DNA of 64,000 nt from the NCBI RefSeq assembly GCF_013401555.1, contig NZ_CP058552.1, forward strand, positions 4,836,001 through 4,900,000. The letters are read 5' to 3'. This document shows, piece by piece, positions 36,680-45,723 of the stretch; positions within the stretch are counted from its first letter, which is position 1, and the number at the start of each line of letters is the position of its first letter. The notes beneath the pieces are model-generated. The model was not told where the DNA came from, searched no databases, and worked only from the letters and a program-made list of their open reading frames with translations. Source of the DNA: Paenibacillus sp. E222. Its GTDB lineage: Bacteria; Bacillota; Bacilli; Paenibacillales; Paenibacillaceae. The position numbers and the translations under genes were made by a program.

Positions 36680-38281
36680 ATGAAATATGGAGAAAAAGGG
36701 TGGTCACTGGTTAAGGAAGCTAATCCGGTTGTAGAGATTAATACCGGGAAAATCAAAGGGTTTAACCGGAATGGGAATGGTGTTTTTTTAGGGATTCCCT
36801 ATGGTGACAACTGCGATGGAGAATATCGCTTCAAAGAGCCCCGTCCCGCTCTTCCATGGGACGGTATATGGGATTGCACGCGATACGGTCCTATTGCAAT
36901 GCAAGAGCAGGGGTCACTTGAAGGAGTACCGGAACCAGTGAGAAAAATACTGCTGGATTATGGGAATCATTTTACCGGAGGTATTCCGTTTGACAAGAGT
37001 AAAGAATATTGCGATGAGAATTGCTTAGTACTGAACGTGGTAACTCCTGGAGTTGATGAGAAAAAACGGCCGGTCATGGTTTATATTCATGGTGGTGGTT
37101 ATACATCCGGCTCGGGAGCAGTAATAGCAGCCATTTGTGATTCTTTGGTGGATGAAGAAGACGTTGTGATTGTGACCGTTAATCATAGATTAAATATTTT
37201 TGGAGGACTGTATCTTGGAGAGTTTGATGAGGCATACGCTAATTCTGGAATTGTAGGGCAGTTAGACCTCGTTATGGCTCTGCAGTGGGTCAAGAACAAT
37301 ATTCAAAAGTTCGGCGGTGATCCAGCTAATGTTACTTTAATTGGTGAATCCGGCGGCGGAATAAAAATCGGTCACCTGATGGCAATGCCTGATGCAAAAG
37401 GCCTGTTTTCAAAAGCAATTAATATTAGCGGATCCATTCCGATCGGAGCCAAAACAAAAGAACAGGGAACGGCAGAAACCTTGAAAGTTTTGGAGCAATT
37501 GGGGATTGCAAAAGAGGACTGGAGAAAGCTTCTGGAATTACCTGCAGAAACGATAACGGATAGTCTTCGAGGGTTAAGGTTGATACAGGAAGACACTACT
37601 CCTTTTTATCCAACACCGGATGGGGTACATATTCCATTTAATGTTGAACGCGACTATAAAGCCTATGCTGTTTCAGCAGAGGTGCCGCTTCTGGTAGGTG
37701 CTTCAGAGGAAGAATTGCATATGGACTTATTAAAGAATCCGAAGATGACTTGGGAAAATGTAAGAACCGAACTGCTTAATCAAGAATTTGCGGAGGTGCA
37801 ATCCTTAAAGGGGCTGTCAGAAAGTAATGTAGACACGCTAATCCAGACCTTCCGGAATGCGTGCAACGACCAAAAACATCCATGGCAGATTTTAGTGCAA
37901 ATTGTTTCCATGCGTCATTTTCTAGGGGGAGGAGCCTATAAGTCGGCCATTGCAAAAGCAGGGCAAAAGACTGCGCCGGTATGGCACTATATGACGAGCT
38001 ATGATACTCCGATACCTGGCGTGGAAGGTTTGGCTTGTGCGTGGCATACAGCTGAATTACCATTGATTTTTCGTGCTGTTTATCATGAAGAAGCTGAGAA
38101 GCTTTCACGGCTCTTGGCGCACTCCTTTGCTTCTTTTGCCCGGACTGATTCTCCGGAAACGGATGAGCTGGATTGGCCTGAATTCACCATGGAAGATAAG
38201 AAAACAATGTTATTTGACGAGAAATGTACCTGGAAATATGATCCCTATAAAACTATTCACGATATTCTGGCAGTCTTTTAA
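36680..38281 (+). CDS. Type B carboxylesterase (PnbA-like)
   Basis: 533-residue alpha/beta-hydrolase esterase without signal peptide. VFLGIPYG and the W-containing N-terminal signature, CLVLNVVTP, YIHGGGYTSGSG (oxyanion), LIGESGGG (nucleophile serine; the usual motif is GESAGG or GESAGA) and a C-terminal CAWHTAELP histidine region are all present. ATG follows GGGGGAG. Module M2 lies upstream and a second esterase gene follows 29 bp downstream, so the two form an operon. Likely removes acyl groups from small plant-derived substrates; specificity unknown. Confidence 0.92.
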   Translation: MKYGEKGWSLVKEANPVVEINTGKIKGFNRNGNGVFLGIPYGDNCDGEYRFKEPRPALPWDGIWDCTRYGPIAMQEQGSLEGVPEPVRKILLDYGNHFTGGIPFDKSKEYCDENCLVLNVVTPGVDEKKRPVMVYIHGGGYTSGSGAVIAAICDSLVDEEDVVIVTVNHRLNIFGGLYLGEFDEAYANSGIVGQLDLVMALQWVKNNIQKFGGDPANVTLIGESGGGIKIGHLMAMPDAKGLFSKAINISGSIPIGAKTKEQGTAETLKVLEQLGIAKEDWRKLLELPAETITDSLRGLRLIQEDTTPFYPTPDGVHIPFNVERDYKAYAVSAEVPLLVGASEEELHMDLLKNPKMTWENVRTELLNQEFAEVQSLKGLSESNVDTLIQTFRNACNDQKHPWQILVQIVSMRHFLGGGAYKSAIAKAGQKTAPVWHYMTSYDTPIPGVEGLACAWHTAELPLIFRAVYHEEAEKLSRLLAHSFASFARTDSPETDELDWPEFTMEDKKTMLFDEKCTWKYDPYKTIHDILAVF

Positions 38282-38310
38282 GTAGATAATATTATTTAGG
38301 GAGGATAGTT

Positions 38311-39468
38311 ATGAGGAAATATGATGAATCCGATCTTAAACACTTGCAGGATAAATATGAAACTGTTGAGTTAAACGGAGTTACTATCCAAGTCAAAAAG
38401 ATTCCCGGCGAAGAACGGGAGGGTTATATGGATCCATGGGTAATTGAAACCATTAATCCGGCAGCACTTACCCGGGCTGATGGAGCTATTACAGAGAACA
38501 CAAACGCAACACTGGATGCAATGATGAGCCAAATGAGTCCAGAGCAATTTTTGGTTGCCCTTCGTAATGTGATGGAAGGTTCAGCTACTGATTCTACCTT
38601 CAAAGAGGAGTGGTTCGAATGCGATATCGACGTACAACTGGAGGAGCTGATACTTCATGGAAACCGGGTAGGACTCTGGCGTTATAATGTACCTGGTGAT
38701 GAATACGGATTGCGCCCCTGCTTCATTCATATTCATGGCGGAGGCTGGTTTGCGGGCCATCCCAGAGGGAACGATAATTTCTTGAGATACATTGCCGAAA
38801 AAGCGGATGCAGTGGTATTTGATATTGATTATTCCCTGTCACCGGAGTTCCAGTATCCAAATGGCTTGAATGATTGCTACAACGCCTTGAAGCACATTCA
38901 CGAACATTCGGAAGTATATGGTGTTGATAAGAATAGGATCGCTGTAGGAGGCGGAAGCGCGGGAGGCAATTATACTACTGCACTCGCGCTCCGGGCCCGG
39001 GACGAAGGTCTTCCCTTGATTGCATTGCAAATTCCGATGGTTCCTGCAGTTCTTTTAGCAAAGGATGGAGCTGCCGCTGGCTACACATGGGATCCGTCTC
39101 AATTTACAGTTGCACCTGAGACACAAAGGTTCGTCCCTGAGATTAAGGACCCCCAACATGATCCGCATATGGATATCATGATAGCTGGTTATCTGGGAGA
39201 TGCCGATCCAACAGATCCGTATGCGTCACCCCTGCTGGCAGAAAATTTTACGGGCCTGCCACCGGCTCTGATCATCACCAGCGAATTTGACGCACTTCGC
39301 CTTCAAGGTGAATTTTACGGCAGCCAGCTTGCAAATGCGAATGTTCCTGTGCGGATTATCCGTTATAAAGGTCAGACCCATAGCAGTGTTGGCAACAGTA
39401 CATTCGGCATCGTTCCACAGAGTGAGGATTGCGCCTTCGAAATCGTCAAAGCGATTGGCGAGCTTTGA
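38311..39468 (+). CDS. Alpha/beta hydrolase (HSL-type esterase)
   Basis: 385-residue esterase. HIHGGGWFAGHPRG is the oxyanion motif, GGGSAGGNY the nucleophile, SEFDALRLQ the acid and GQTHSS the histidine region. The first ~130 residues are an N-terminal cap-like extension. GGGAGG precedes the ATG by 9 nt. It is the second gene of the M2 operon, followed by a good terminator. A remnant of a close paralogue (C-terminal third) lies at 54629. Confidence 0.9.
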   Translation: MRKYDESDLKHLQDKYETVELNGVTIQVKKIPGEEREGYMDPWVIETINPAALTRADGAITENTNATLDAMMSQMSPEQFLVALRNVMEGSATDSTFKEEWFECDIDVQLEELILHGNRVGLWRYNVPGDEYGLRPCFIHIHGGGWFAGHPRGNDNFLRYIAEKADAVVFDIDYSLSPEFQYPNGLNDCYNALKHIHEHSEVYGVDKNRIAVGGGSAGGNYTTALALRARDEGLPLIALQIPMVPAVLLAKDGAAAGYTWDPSQFTVAPETQRFVPEIKDPQHDPHMDIMIAGYLGDADPTDPYASPLLAENFTGLPPALIITSEFDALRLQGEFYGSQLANANVPVRIIRYKGQTHSSVGNSTFGIVPQSEDCAFEIVKAIGEL

Positions 39469-39498
39469 TACAAAATTGACTATCCTCAGGCGTAATAT

Positions 39499-39537
39499 AA
39501 AAAGTCCCGGTTCAGTTTTCCGAATCGGGACTTTTAT
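39499..39537. terminator. Rho-independent terminator
   Basis: AAAAAGTCCCGG and a CGGGACTTTTTAT-like arm surround a short loop; ends the M2 operon. Confidence 0.85.
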
Positions 39538-39540
39538 AAT

Positions 39541-39735
39541 CTTATATTGGATAAGAAAACCTTCGAAATATTCCAGTACCAGGAGGGCCATTGCATTCCT
39601 GGCATATTTAAACTCGTCATGGCCAGAGCAAATGATACAGCGGATTATGCACAATGAACTTCATAATCCTGCCATGAAACAGTCATATCTAAGCCCTCTA
39701 CGACATTTGCCGTAAACGATTAGCAGCTGGTACAC
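39541..39735 (-). pseudogene. YesN-type response-regulator N-terminal remnant
   Basis: On the minus strand the start VYQLLIV and, after an internal deletion that removes the phospho-acceptor segment, IRCIICSGHDEFKYARNAMA match the regulator at 57841-59451 (MYQLLIVDD, IRCIILSGHDEFEYARKAMA). Upstream, the promoter and module M3 are in the same arrangement as around the intact gene. So a yesN-promoter-module block was duplicated here and the regulator decayed. Confidence 0.82.
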
Positions 39736-39796
39736 AATTTAATAATTTGGTTCCTTCGGTTGGAGCTAGACTCCCATTTCAGTTGAGATAAACCCC

Positions 39797-39917
39797 ATTA
39801 TAAGAATCCGTGAAACGGCTGGCAATGTCTATAGAGTGGAAATCGGCTGCAACTTTCAAATGCGATATGCATGTTTGGATTCCATTATTTCGAAGCTTAA
39901 ATATGTAGAACTATAAT
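39797..39917. promoter_or_regulatory. Divergent control region: yesN-remnant promoter and module M3
   Basis: Towards the minus strand, TTGCCA (39825-39820), a 17-bp spacer and TATAAT (39802-39797) form the promoter of the dead regulator. Towards the plus strand, ATGCGATATGC, ATGTTT at 39871-39876, ATTCCATTATTTCG and TATAAT at 39912-39917 (35-nt gap) form module M3, driving the operon at 40126. Confidence 0.75.
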
Positions 39918-40125
39918 GAAGTTAATTCAACCATTAAGGAATTTATATTGTCTTTTGTTATGCTTTAATTATATTGATATTTCATGGTTGGAAAGTTGTT
40001 GTATGGATGGGAGCGTTATTAGGAAAAGGGAGAGTGTAGTTAGAGCGAAATGACTAACTCTATCTTAGGGCCAATTATGAACACGCTTTTTTGTATTGGA
40101 GAATAACTTTAAAGGAGCGAAGCTT

Positions 40126-41235
40126 ATGTTGGAAAATAGTATTGAAGCATATAAAAAGTATTTGCAAGAGCATCAGTTACCAGTATTAGAGGGTGTACCA
40201 GATTCAGGAAAGTGGTATAGAGTCCCGGTTCCAGGAGCTACTTGTGCAGGAGGATCTCCTTACTGGGGATATCTGAGAAAAGGAACAGAGTCAGGCCTCA
40301 TTGTATTCTTCTTAGGTGGAGGCGTATCACTTAATGCATATACGGCAGCGCGGCCAACACGACTAAGTGTACCGGGTGAGAATTTTTATTTTGACGAGCA
40401 TTCATTACCGTTTAACGATGCGGCATTTGACCGGGGAATATTTGATGATGCGCCGGAGAATCCTTTCCGGAACTGGAGCTGCATCTTTGTCAGCTATGCT
40501 ACAGGTGATTTTCATGTGGGAAATGGCGATTATCACTATACAGCACCGGACGGATCTCCAGCTGTGCTGCATCATCATGGCTACACCAATTACAGCGGGC
40601 TTATGCAGCAAGCAGTAAAGCATCTTTCAACACCCGCAAAACTGCTAATTACCGGCACAAGCGGGGGCGCCTTCGGTGCTTCGGCTCTGGCCTCAGACGT
40701 CATGAGTTATTTTCCTAATTGCCGTGATGTAACTGTATGCCCTGACAGTGCTTTGCTTCTTTATAACCAATGGAATACAATAGCCCAAAATGTCTGGCAG
40801 TCGAATGAGAAAATTTGGAAGCAGATTCAGGGTCCAAATATTACTCTTGATTGGTTGCGCGCCCTCTATGCCGAGAAGGGGGATGATGTACGGTATCTAT
40901 ATGTTAATTCCATTAGAGATAGTGCTTTCGCAATGTATCAACACTATATTGATAGTGGCACTATGGAAATTACGAGGGAACACTGCCTGAAATTCCAGAA
41001 GGATCTCAAAGAGATGGTTGATACGCTGAAGAATGAGATCCCCGGCATTAATTTTTTTCTGTTCGAGAACCCGACTGAGAATTTACAACCAGAATTAATG
41101 GGGACAATGCATACGCTGATCCACGATCCCGAATTTTCCCGTCCAGTCAAAGGCGGCATCAGCCTGCGGGATTGGCTATGGAGTGCCGTGAATGATACGG
41201 TTTCCGATGTAGGTATGGAACTTCTTGACGCATAA
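40126..41235 (+). CDS. Pectinacetylesterase-like hydrolase
   Basis: 369-residue cytoplasmic protein of the PAE/Notum-like family. WYRVPVPGATCAGGSPYWGY, FFLGGGVSLNAYTAARP (oxyanion), FVSYATGDFHVGNGDYHY, GTSGGAFGASALASDV (nucleophile serine) and CPDSALLL match the family in order; MHTLIHD carries the likely histidine. ATG follows AAAGGAGCGAAGCTT, the same leader as the paralogue at 63276. It is the first gene of the M3 operon, ahead of a GH3 and another esterase. Acetyl ester cleavage on imported oligosaccharides is inferred. Confidence 0.85.
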   Translation: MLENSIEAYKKYLQEHQLPVLEGVPDSGKWYRVPVPGATCAGGSPYWGYLRKGTESGLIVFFLGGGVSLNAYTAARPTRLSVPGENFYFDEHSLPFNDAAFDRGIFDDAPENPFRNWSCIFVSYATGDFHVGNGDYHYTAPDGSPAVLHHHGYTNYSGLMQQAVKHLSTPAKLLITGTSGGAFGASALASDVMSYFPNCRDVTVCPDSALLLYNQWNTIAQNVWQSNEKIWKQIQGPNITLDWLRALYAEKGDDVRYLYVNSIRDSAFAMYQHYIDSGTMEITREHCLKFQKDLKEMVDTLKNEIPGINFFLFENPTENLQPELMGTMHTLIHDPEFSRPVKGGISLRDWLWSAVNDTVSDVGMELLDA

Positions 41236-41273
41236 ATAATTTTTACGCCACCATACTTTTTAATAAAAGGAGA

Positions 41274-43781
41274 ATGACGTTATTGGAATTATACCCCTAT
41301 GAATTGGAGCACATCGATACCTTACGTAATCATGCATCAGAATGTATGGTTCTGTTGAAGACAAACGGCGACTTCCCACTTAGAAATACTGGTGAGATCG
41401 CCCTGTACGGCAGTGGCTCGCGCCAGACGATCAAAGGCGGTACCGGATCAGGTGACGTGAACTCCAGGTACTATGTCACCGTGGAGCAAGGCTTGGAGAA
41501 TGCTGGGTTTACTATCACCACCAAGGACTGGATGGATCGTTACGATTGTGTGCAGAAGCAGGCTCATCAGGAGTTTGTTGCTGGCATCAAGTCCAAGGCT
41601 CAGGCCACCGGCGTTCCAGCGATCATGCTGGGTATGGGCGCGGTGATGCCGGAACCGGAATACGAACTGCCATTTGAGGCAGTGGGCGATACGGCGATTT
41701 ACGTGCTTTCGCGCATTTCAGGGGAAGGATCGGATCGTAATGCTGTAGACGGTGATTTGAAGCTGACCCAGACTGAGATTCGTGATATTTTGAATCTTGC
41801 AAAAACCTACAAGCACTTCATGCTGGTGCTGAATGTGGGCGGTGTGGTCGACCTGACACCGGTGCTAGAGGTGCCAAATATCCTGATTTTGTCCCAGTTG
41901 GGCGTGGTTACCGGCGATGCGCTCGCGGATGTGCTTCTCGGCCAAAGCTATCCCTCCGGCAAGCTGACTGCCACCTGGTCTGCCTGGGGTGATTATTCCC
42001 AGATAGGAGATTTCGGCCAAGAGGACGATACCCGCTACCGCGAGGGCGTATATGTAGGCTACCGCTATTTTGACAGCGCAGCCAAAACACCGCTTTTCCC
42101 CTTTGGCTACGGTCTGGGCTATACGCAATTCAGTATTGTTGAGTCAGTTGTCTCATTGGACGGCAGCCATGTCAATGTTACCGTAACTGTTAAAAACATG
42201 GGTTCTACTTCTGGGAAGGAGGTAGTTCAACTGTACGTCTCGGTTCCTTCAGGCAAACTGGACCAGCCATTCCAGACGCTCGCGGCCTTTACCAAGACCA
42301 AAGAGCTGGCTGCAGCGCAGTCTCAGCAGGTTACCTTGAGCTTTGCAATGGAAGAGTTGTCCTCATTCGACACAGAGCGGGCCGTTGATGTGCTGGAAGC
42401 GGGTGATTATCTGCTGCGCGTAGGAAACAGCAGCCGGGACACCCGTATTTGCGGCATCATTCGGATGGACCAAGAGTTAATTATACGGCAGCTGTCCCAC
42501 GCAGGTGGAACGCCGGATTTCGACGACTGGAAGCCGGAAGCGCAGCAATGGACTTATGCCGGGGAAGCCGATGAAAGAGCCAATGCTCCGGTATTGGATC
42601 TTAGTGCAAATGCTTTTGCCGCAGTGTTGAAGCCTGTTGTGCCGGAAATCGACTCAGCCGTACGGGATCTGGTCGAAGGCCTATCAGACAGTGAATTGGC
42701 CTGGCTCTGTGTAGGGCATTATCGCTCCGGCAACGAGAGCGGCAGCGTCATCGGCAATGCAGCCTTTGCGGTAGCAGGTGCGGCTGGGGAGACCACCACG
42801 CGGCTGAAAGAAAAGGGCGTTCCTTCTCTTGTCATGTCAGATGGTCCGGCCGGTCTGCGGCTCAGCCGTCAGTACGGTGTGGATGAATCAGGCGTTTACG
42901 CTGTAGGAGATTCAATTCCGTCGGCACTTCTTGATTTTATGGATGATACGGTGATGCAGGCTCTCGGATTGCAAAAATCGGGCGGAGCGGAGCGTAGTGG
43001 CAGGATTTTCGACCAGTATTGTACCGCATTGCCTATCGGTACGGCTCTAGCTCAAAGCTGGAATCTGGATTTCTGCCGAGCCTGTGGTGATATCGTAGGT
43101 GATGAGATGGAGCGCTTTGGTGTGCATCTGTGGCTTGCTCCGGCATTTAACATACACCGTAGTCCGCTATGCGGCCGGAATTATGAATATTTCTCCGAAG
43201 ACCCGCTTATCAGTGGCAGAGTGGCTGCAGCCATTACGCTGGGTGTGCAGCGTCATCCCGGCTGTGGTGTAACAATTAAGCACTACGTAGCTAACAATCA
43301 GGAAACCAACCGTTTCCGCTCTAATAGTGTCGTCAGCGAACGAGCTCTGCGGGACATCTATATGCGCGGGTTCAAAATCTGCATCGAAGAATCACAGCCC
43401 CACACCTTAATGACCTCCTATAATTTACTCAACGGGGTTCACACCTCTGAGCGTAAAGACATTATCGACGGTGTTTTACGCGAGGAATGGGGCTTTGACG
43501 GGATAGTCATTTCGGACTGGGTCGTTGGCGGTGTTCAACATGGGGTTAAAAAGTATCCTTACGCTACGGCAGCAAAGAGCATTAAGGCTGGCAACGATGT
43601 GATGATGCCCGGCGGCGAGGCGGATTACACGGATGTGCTAACGGCCCTTGCTGGCACGAACAAAGCTGTCACACTAACACGTAAGGAAGTTCAGGATTGT
43701 GCTGCACGCATTATCCATATAGCGCTCCGACTGACGGAAGCCCAAACAGAGCCATCTATCATTAATGGAATGGGAGTCTGA
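41274..43781 (+). CDS. GH3 glycosidase, permuted domain order
   Basis: 835-residue cytoplasmic GH3 enzyme. The domains are in the reversed order known from rumen bacteria: the alpha/beta sandwich domain and a fibronectin-like domain first (LFPFGYGLGYTQFSIV, VTVKNMGSTSGKEVVQLYVS), then the TIM barrel (HLWLAPAFNIHRSPLCGRNY, TIKHYVANNQE). The nucleophile aspartate is in IVISDWV near residue 745. ATG at 41274 almost touches AAGGAG, so a TTG at 41283 could be the real start. It lies 38 bp after the acetylesterase-like gene. Sugar specificity cannot be read. Confidence 0.9.
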   Translation: MTLLELYPYELEHIDTLRNHASECMVLLKTNGDFPLRNTGEIALYGSGSRQTIKGGTGSGDVNSRYYVTVEQGLENAGFTITTKDWMDRYDCVQKQAHQEFVAGIKSKAQATGVPAIMLGMGAVMPEPEYELPFEAVGDTAIYVLSRISGEGSDRNAVDGDLKLTQTEIRDILNLAKTYKHFMLVLNVGGVVDLTPVLEVPNILILSQLGVVTGDALADVLLGQSYPSGKLTATWSAWGDYSQIGDFGQEDDTRYREGVYVGYRYFDSAAKTPLFPFGYGLGYTQFSIVESVVSLDGSHVNVTVTVKNMGSTSGKEVVQLYVSVPSGKLDQPFQTLAAFTKTKELAAAQSQQVTLSFAMEELSSFDTERAVDVLEAGDYLLRVGNSSRDTRICGIIRMDQELIIRQLSHAGGTPDFDDWKPEAQQWTYAGEADERANAPVLDLSANAFAAVLKPVVPEIDSAVRDLVEGLSDSELAWLCVGHYRSGNESGSVIGNAAFAVAGAAGETTTRLKEKGVPSLVMSDGPAGLRLSRQYGVDESGVYAVGDSIPSALLDFMDDTVMQALGLQKSGGAERSGRIFDQYCTALPIGTALAQSWNLDFCRACGDIVGDEMERFGVHLWLAPAFNIHRSPLCGRNYEYFSEDPLISGRVAAAITLGVQRHPGCGVTIKHYVANNQETNRFRSNSVVSERALRDIYMRGFKICIEESQPHTLMTSYNLLNGVHTSERKDIIDGVLREEWGFDGIVISDWVVGGVQHGVKKYPYATAAKSIKAGNDVMMPGGEADYTDVLTALAGTNKAVTLTRKEVQDCAARIIHIALRLTEAQTEPSIINGMGV

Positions 43782-43786
43782 ATGAT

Positions 43787-44815
43787 ATGAAAGTACATGA
43801 ATTGATTTTGAATGAAACACGAAATGTAAAGTTTTCGGCTTGGATTCAAGATGTAGGCGGCGAATTTGGCAAGCTGGAGAAGCGCCCAGCCATTCTGATT
43901 CTGCCTGGCGGTGGATATAGCTTCTGCTCTGACCGGGAAGCGGAGGTTGTCGCTGCTCCTTATATGAAGGCCGGATTTCAAGCCTTCATTCTTCGTTATT
44001 CTACGGGAGAGCACAAGGATTGGCCCAATCCACTCAATGATTACGAGCAGGCTATGGAGCTGATCCTTAGCAAGGAGGATGAATGGCATGTGCAGACGGA
44101 CAAGATCGCGGTTCTCGGATTTTCAGCTGGCGGACATCTGGCCGCTTGTGCAGCCACTAAAGGTAAGCACCGGCCTAATGCAGCAATCCTCGGTTACGCC
44201 GCTCTATCACAAGAAACAGCAGATATGTGCCAGCCGGGAATGCCTTCGCCGATTAATGATGTCGACAAAGATACCTGTCCCTTTTTCCTGTTCGCCACTC
44301 GGGACGACAGTATCGTGCCAGTGCAGGATACTGTGGACTTTGAAAAGGCGCTGCTTGACAATGGAATTATGTTTGAGTCTCATATCTATGCCTATGGTAT
44401 GCATGGATTTAGCACCGGTGAAAGCTACTTGAATCCTAATAAAAATTGCAATCGTGTCTCGCATTGGGTACAGGACAGCATCGAATGGCTGAAAGATGTG
44501 TTCGGCACACTGCAGGCGGACGGCCTCGGTGCCCCTGCTTGTTCTGGTAAAGTTAGCGGAGACTGGGATGAGATGTTGTCTGCAGACTGCACCATGACCC
44601 ATTTGCGGAAGCAGCCGGTTGAAGTGCAGCAGCTGCTGACCGAGGTCATTGTTGTTCTGGACGCGATTGTAGCGCAGAAAACGGGAAAAGGGTCGAATAT
44701 GACCCCGTTTTTCAAGAATATCAAGCTTAGGGATTTGATGACAATGATCGGCCAGCCGGAAAGTACCATTGAACAGATAGATGCAGCGCTCCAGCAGCGC
44801 TCCAATGTGCGCTGA
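43787..44815 (+). CDS. Alpha/beta hydrolase, acetyl-xylan-esterase-like, with C-terminal extension
   Basis: 342-residue esterase. LPGGGYSFCSDRE (oxyanion), LGFSAGGHLAA (nucleophile), ATRDDSIVP (acid) and GMHGFSTG (histidine) define a BD-FAE/Axe-type hydrolase over the first ~240 residues. The last ~95 residues are a helical extension that resembles nothing I recognise (LTEVIVVLDAIVAQKTGK, LRDLMTMIGQP). GGGAG precedes the ATG, which is 5 bp after the GH3 stop, so it is the third gene of the M3 operon. Confidence 0.87.
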   Translation: MKVHELILNETRNVKFSAWIQDVGGEFGKLEKRPAILILPGGGYSFCSDREAEVVAAPYMKAGFQAFILRYSTGEHKDWPNPLNDYEQAMELILSKEDEWHVQTDKIAVLGFSAGGHLAACAATKGKHRPNAAILGYAALSQETADMCQPGMPSPINDVDKDTCPFFLFATRDDSIVPVQDTVDFEKALLDNGIMFESHIYAYGMHGFSTGESYLNPNKNCNRVSHWVQDSIEWLKDVFGTLQADGLGAPACSGKVSGDWDEMLSADCTMTHLRKQPVEVQQLLTEVIVVLDAIVAQKTGKGSNMTPFFKNIKLRDLMTMIGQPESTIEQIDAALQQRSNVR

Positions 44816-44866
44816 TCTGCTGCAAACAGAAAGAATTTTATATTAGCCCAAAAGGAGCGCTGGTGC

Positions 44867-45215
44867 ATGTTTGGACATATTGAAGAACTTCTTTTAAAGC
44901 ATCAGTTACCGGTGTTAAAGTGAGAGCCTGAGACAGGACAATGGTACAGGCTTCCGTTTCCTAGAGCAATTAGTGCAGAAGGCTTGCCTTACTTGGGCGT
45001 TTGGACTGGCTGCGAGCCCTATATGCCTATGAAACCCAGATCCCCAGTATGGGCATCTACCTACTAGACACCCCAGATGCTGGTTCTGATCCGGATTTCT
45101 TGGCTACACAGCATACGTTTATTCTAGTCCATGAGTTTTCCTAACTGGCAAAGAATAACGTCAGCCTCCTGGAGTGGATGTGGGGTGCAGTGAATGGGAA
45201 TGCTGCAAATCCATT
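44867..45215 (+). pseudogene. Pectinacetylesterase-like gene with internal deletions
   Basis: From an ATG behind AAAGGAG, MFGHIEELLLKHQLPVLK, a stop, then TGQWYRLPFPRAISAEGLPY, an abrupt join to LDWLRALYAYE, and QIPSMGIYLLDTPDAG to HTFIL and WMWGAVNG match the family N- and C-termini. The central ~230 residues with the catalytic serine are lost. It occupies fourth place in the M3 operon. Confidence 0.85.
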
Positions 45216-45299
45216 ACTCACGGCTTCGCATCAGGAACTTCACAATAAAGTTATGTATTCAAACAAGTAATGCCTCTTTCGATGAACATGAGATACTAA

Positions 45300-45450
45300 G
45301 AAATCGAGCGGTTGAATGCAGTGATGAAACAAACTTCGGACAAACGACTCTATGAAAGGTACCTGGCCGTCCATCTTCGTCTGGAAGGACATACGTTTGA
45401 AGAGATCGGTAATCTGCTCAGTCACGCGTCAAACCATCGGACTATGAACG
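45300..45450 (+). pseudogene. Transposase N-terminal fragment, probably IS630-like
   Basis: MKQTSDKRLYERYLAVHLRL followed by EGHTFEEIGNLLSHAS resembles the DNA-binding start of IS630-type transposases; homology stops after ~45 residues. No catalytic part or inverted repeat was found nearby. Confidence 0.5.
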
Positions 45451-45523
45451 CTCGTTGCGACAAGAAGGCAACCATGCTTAAGACCATTTGCCAAGGTAAT
45501 GAGCGGCTTATATATATGTTGCA

Positions 45524-45590
45524 GAACTTAAAATGCGATACGAATGTTTGAATTCCTTTATATCATCGAATAATTGGGGGGACCTATAAT
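45524..45590 (+). promoter_or_regulatory. Shared promoter module M4
   Basis: AATGCGATAC, ATGTTT at 45544-45549, ATTCCTTTATATCA and TATAAT at 45585-45590 with a 35-nt gap. It drives the GH3 gene at 45724. Confidence 0.78.
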
Positions 45591-45723
45591 TAAATAGATA
45601 AGCGCACAGGAGAGCGGTCATGATGCACTTATAAATTACATGATTAACTTACTTGTGCGAAGAAAATGACTGTGTGATCCGGCGACAGCCGGATGCTCCA
45701 TGACTAAGAAAAGAGGGAATTTT

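Noticed and set aside
39226..39715. Two 142-codon frames on opposite strands
   Set aside because: They cover the 3' end of an esterase, a terminator and a yesN remnant; the only recognisable protein similarity is the yesN part.
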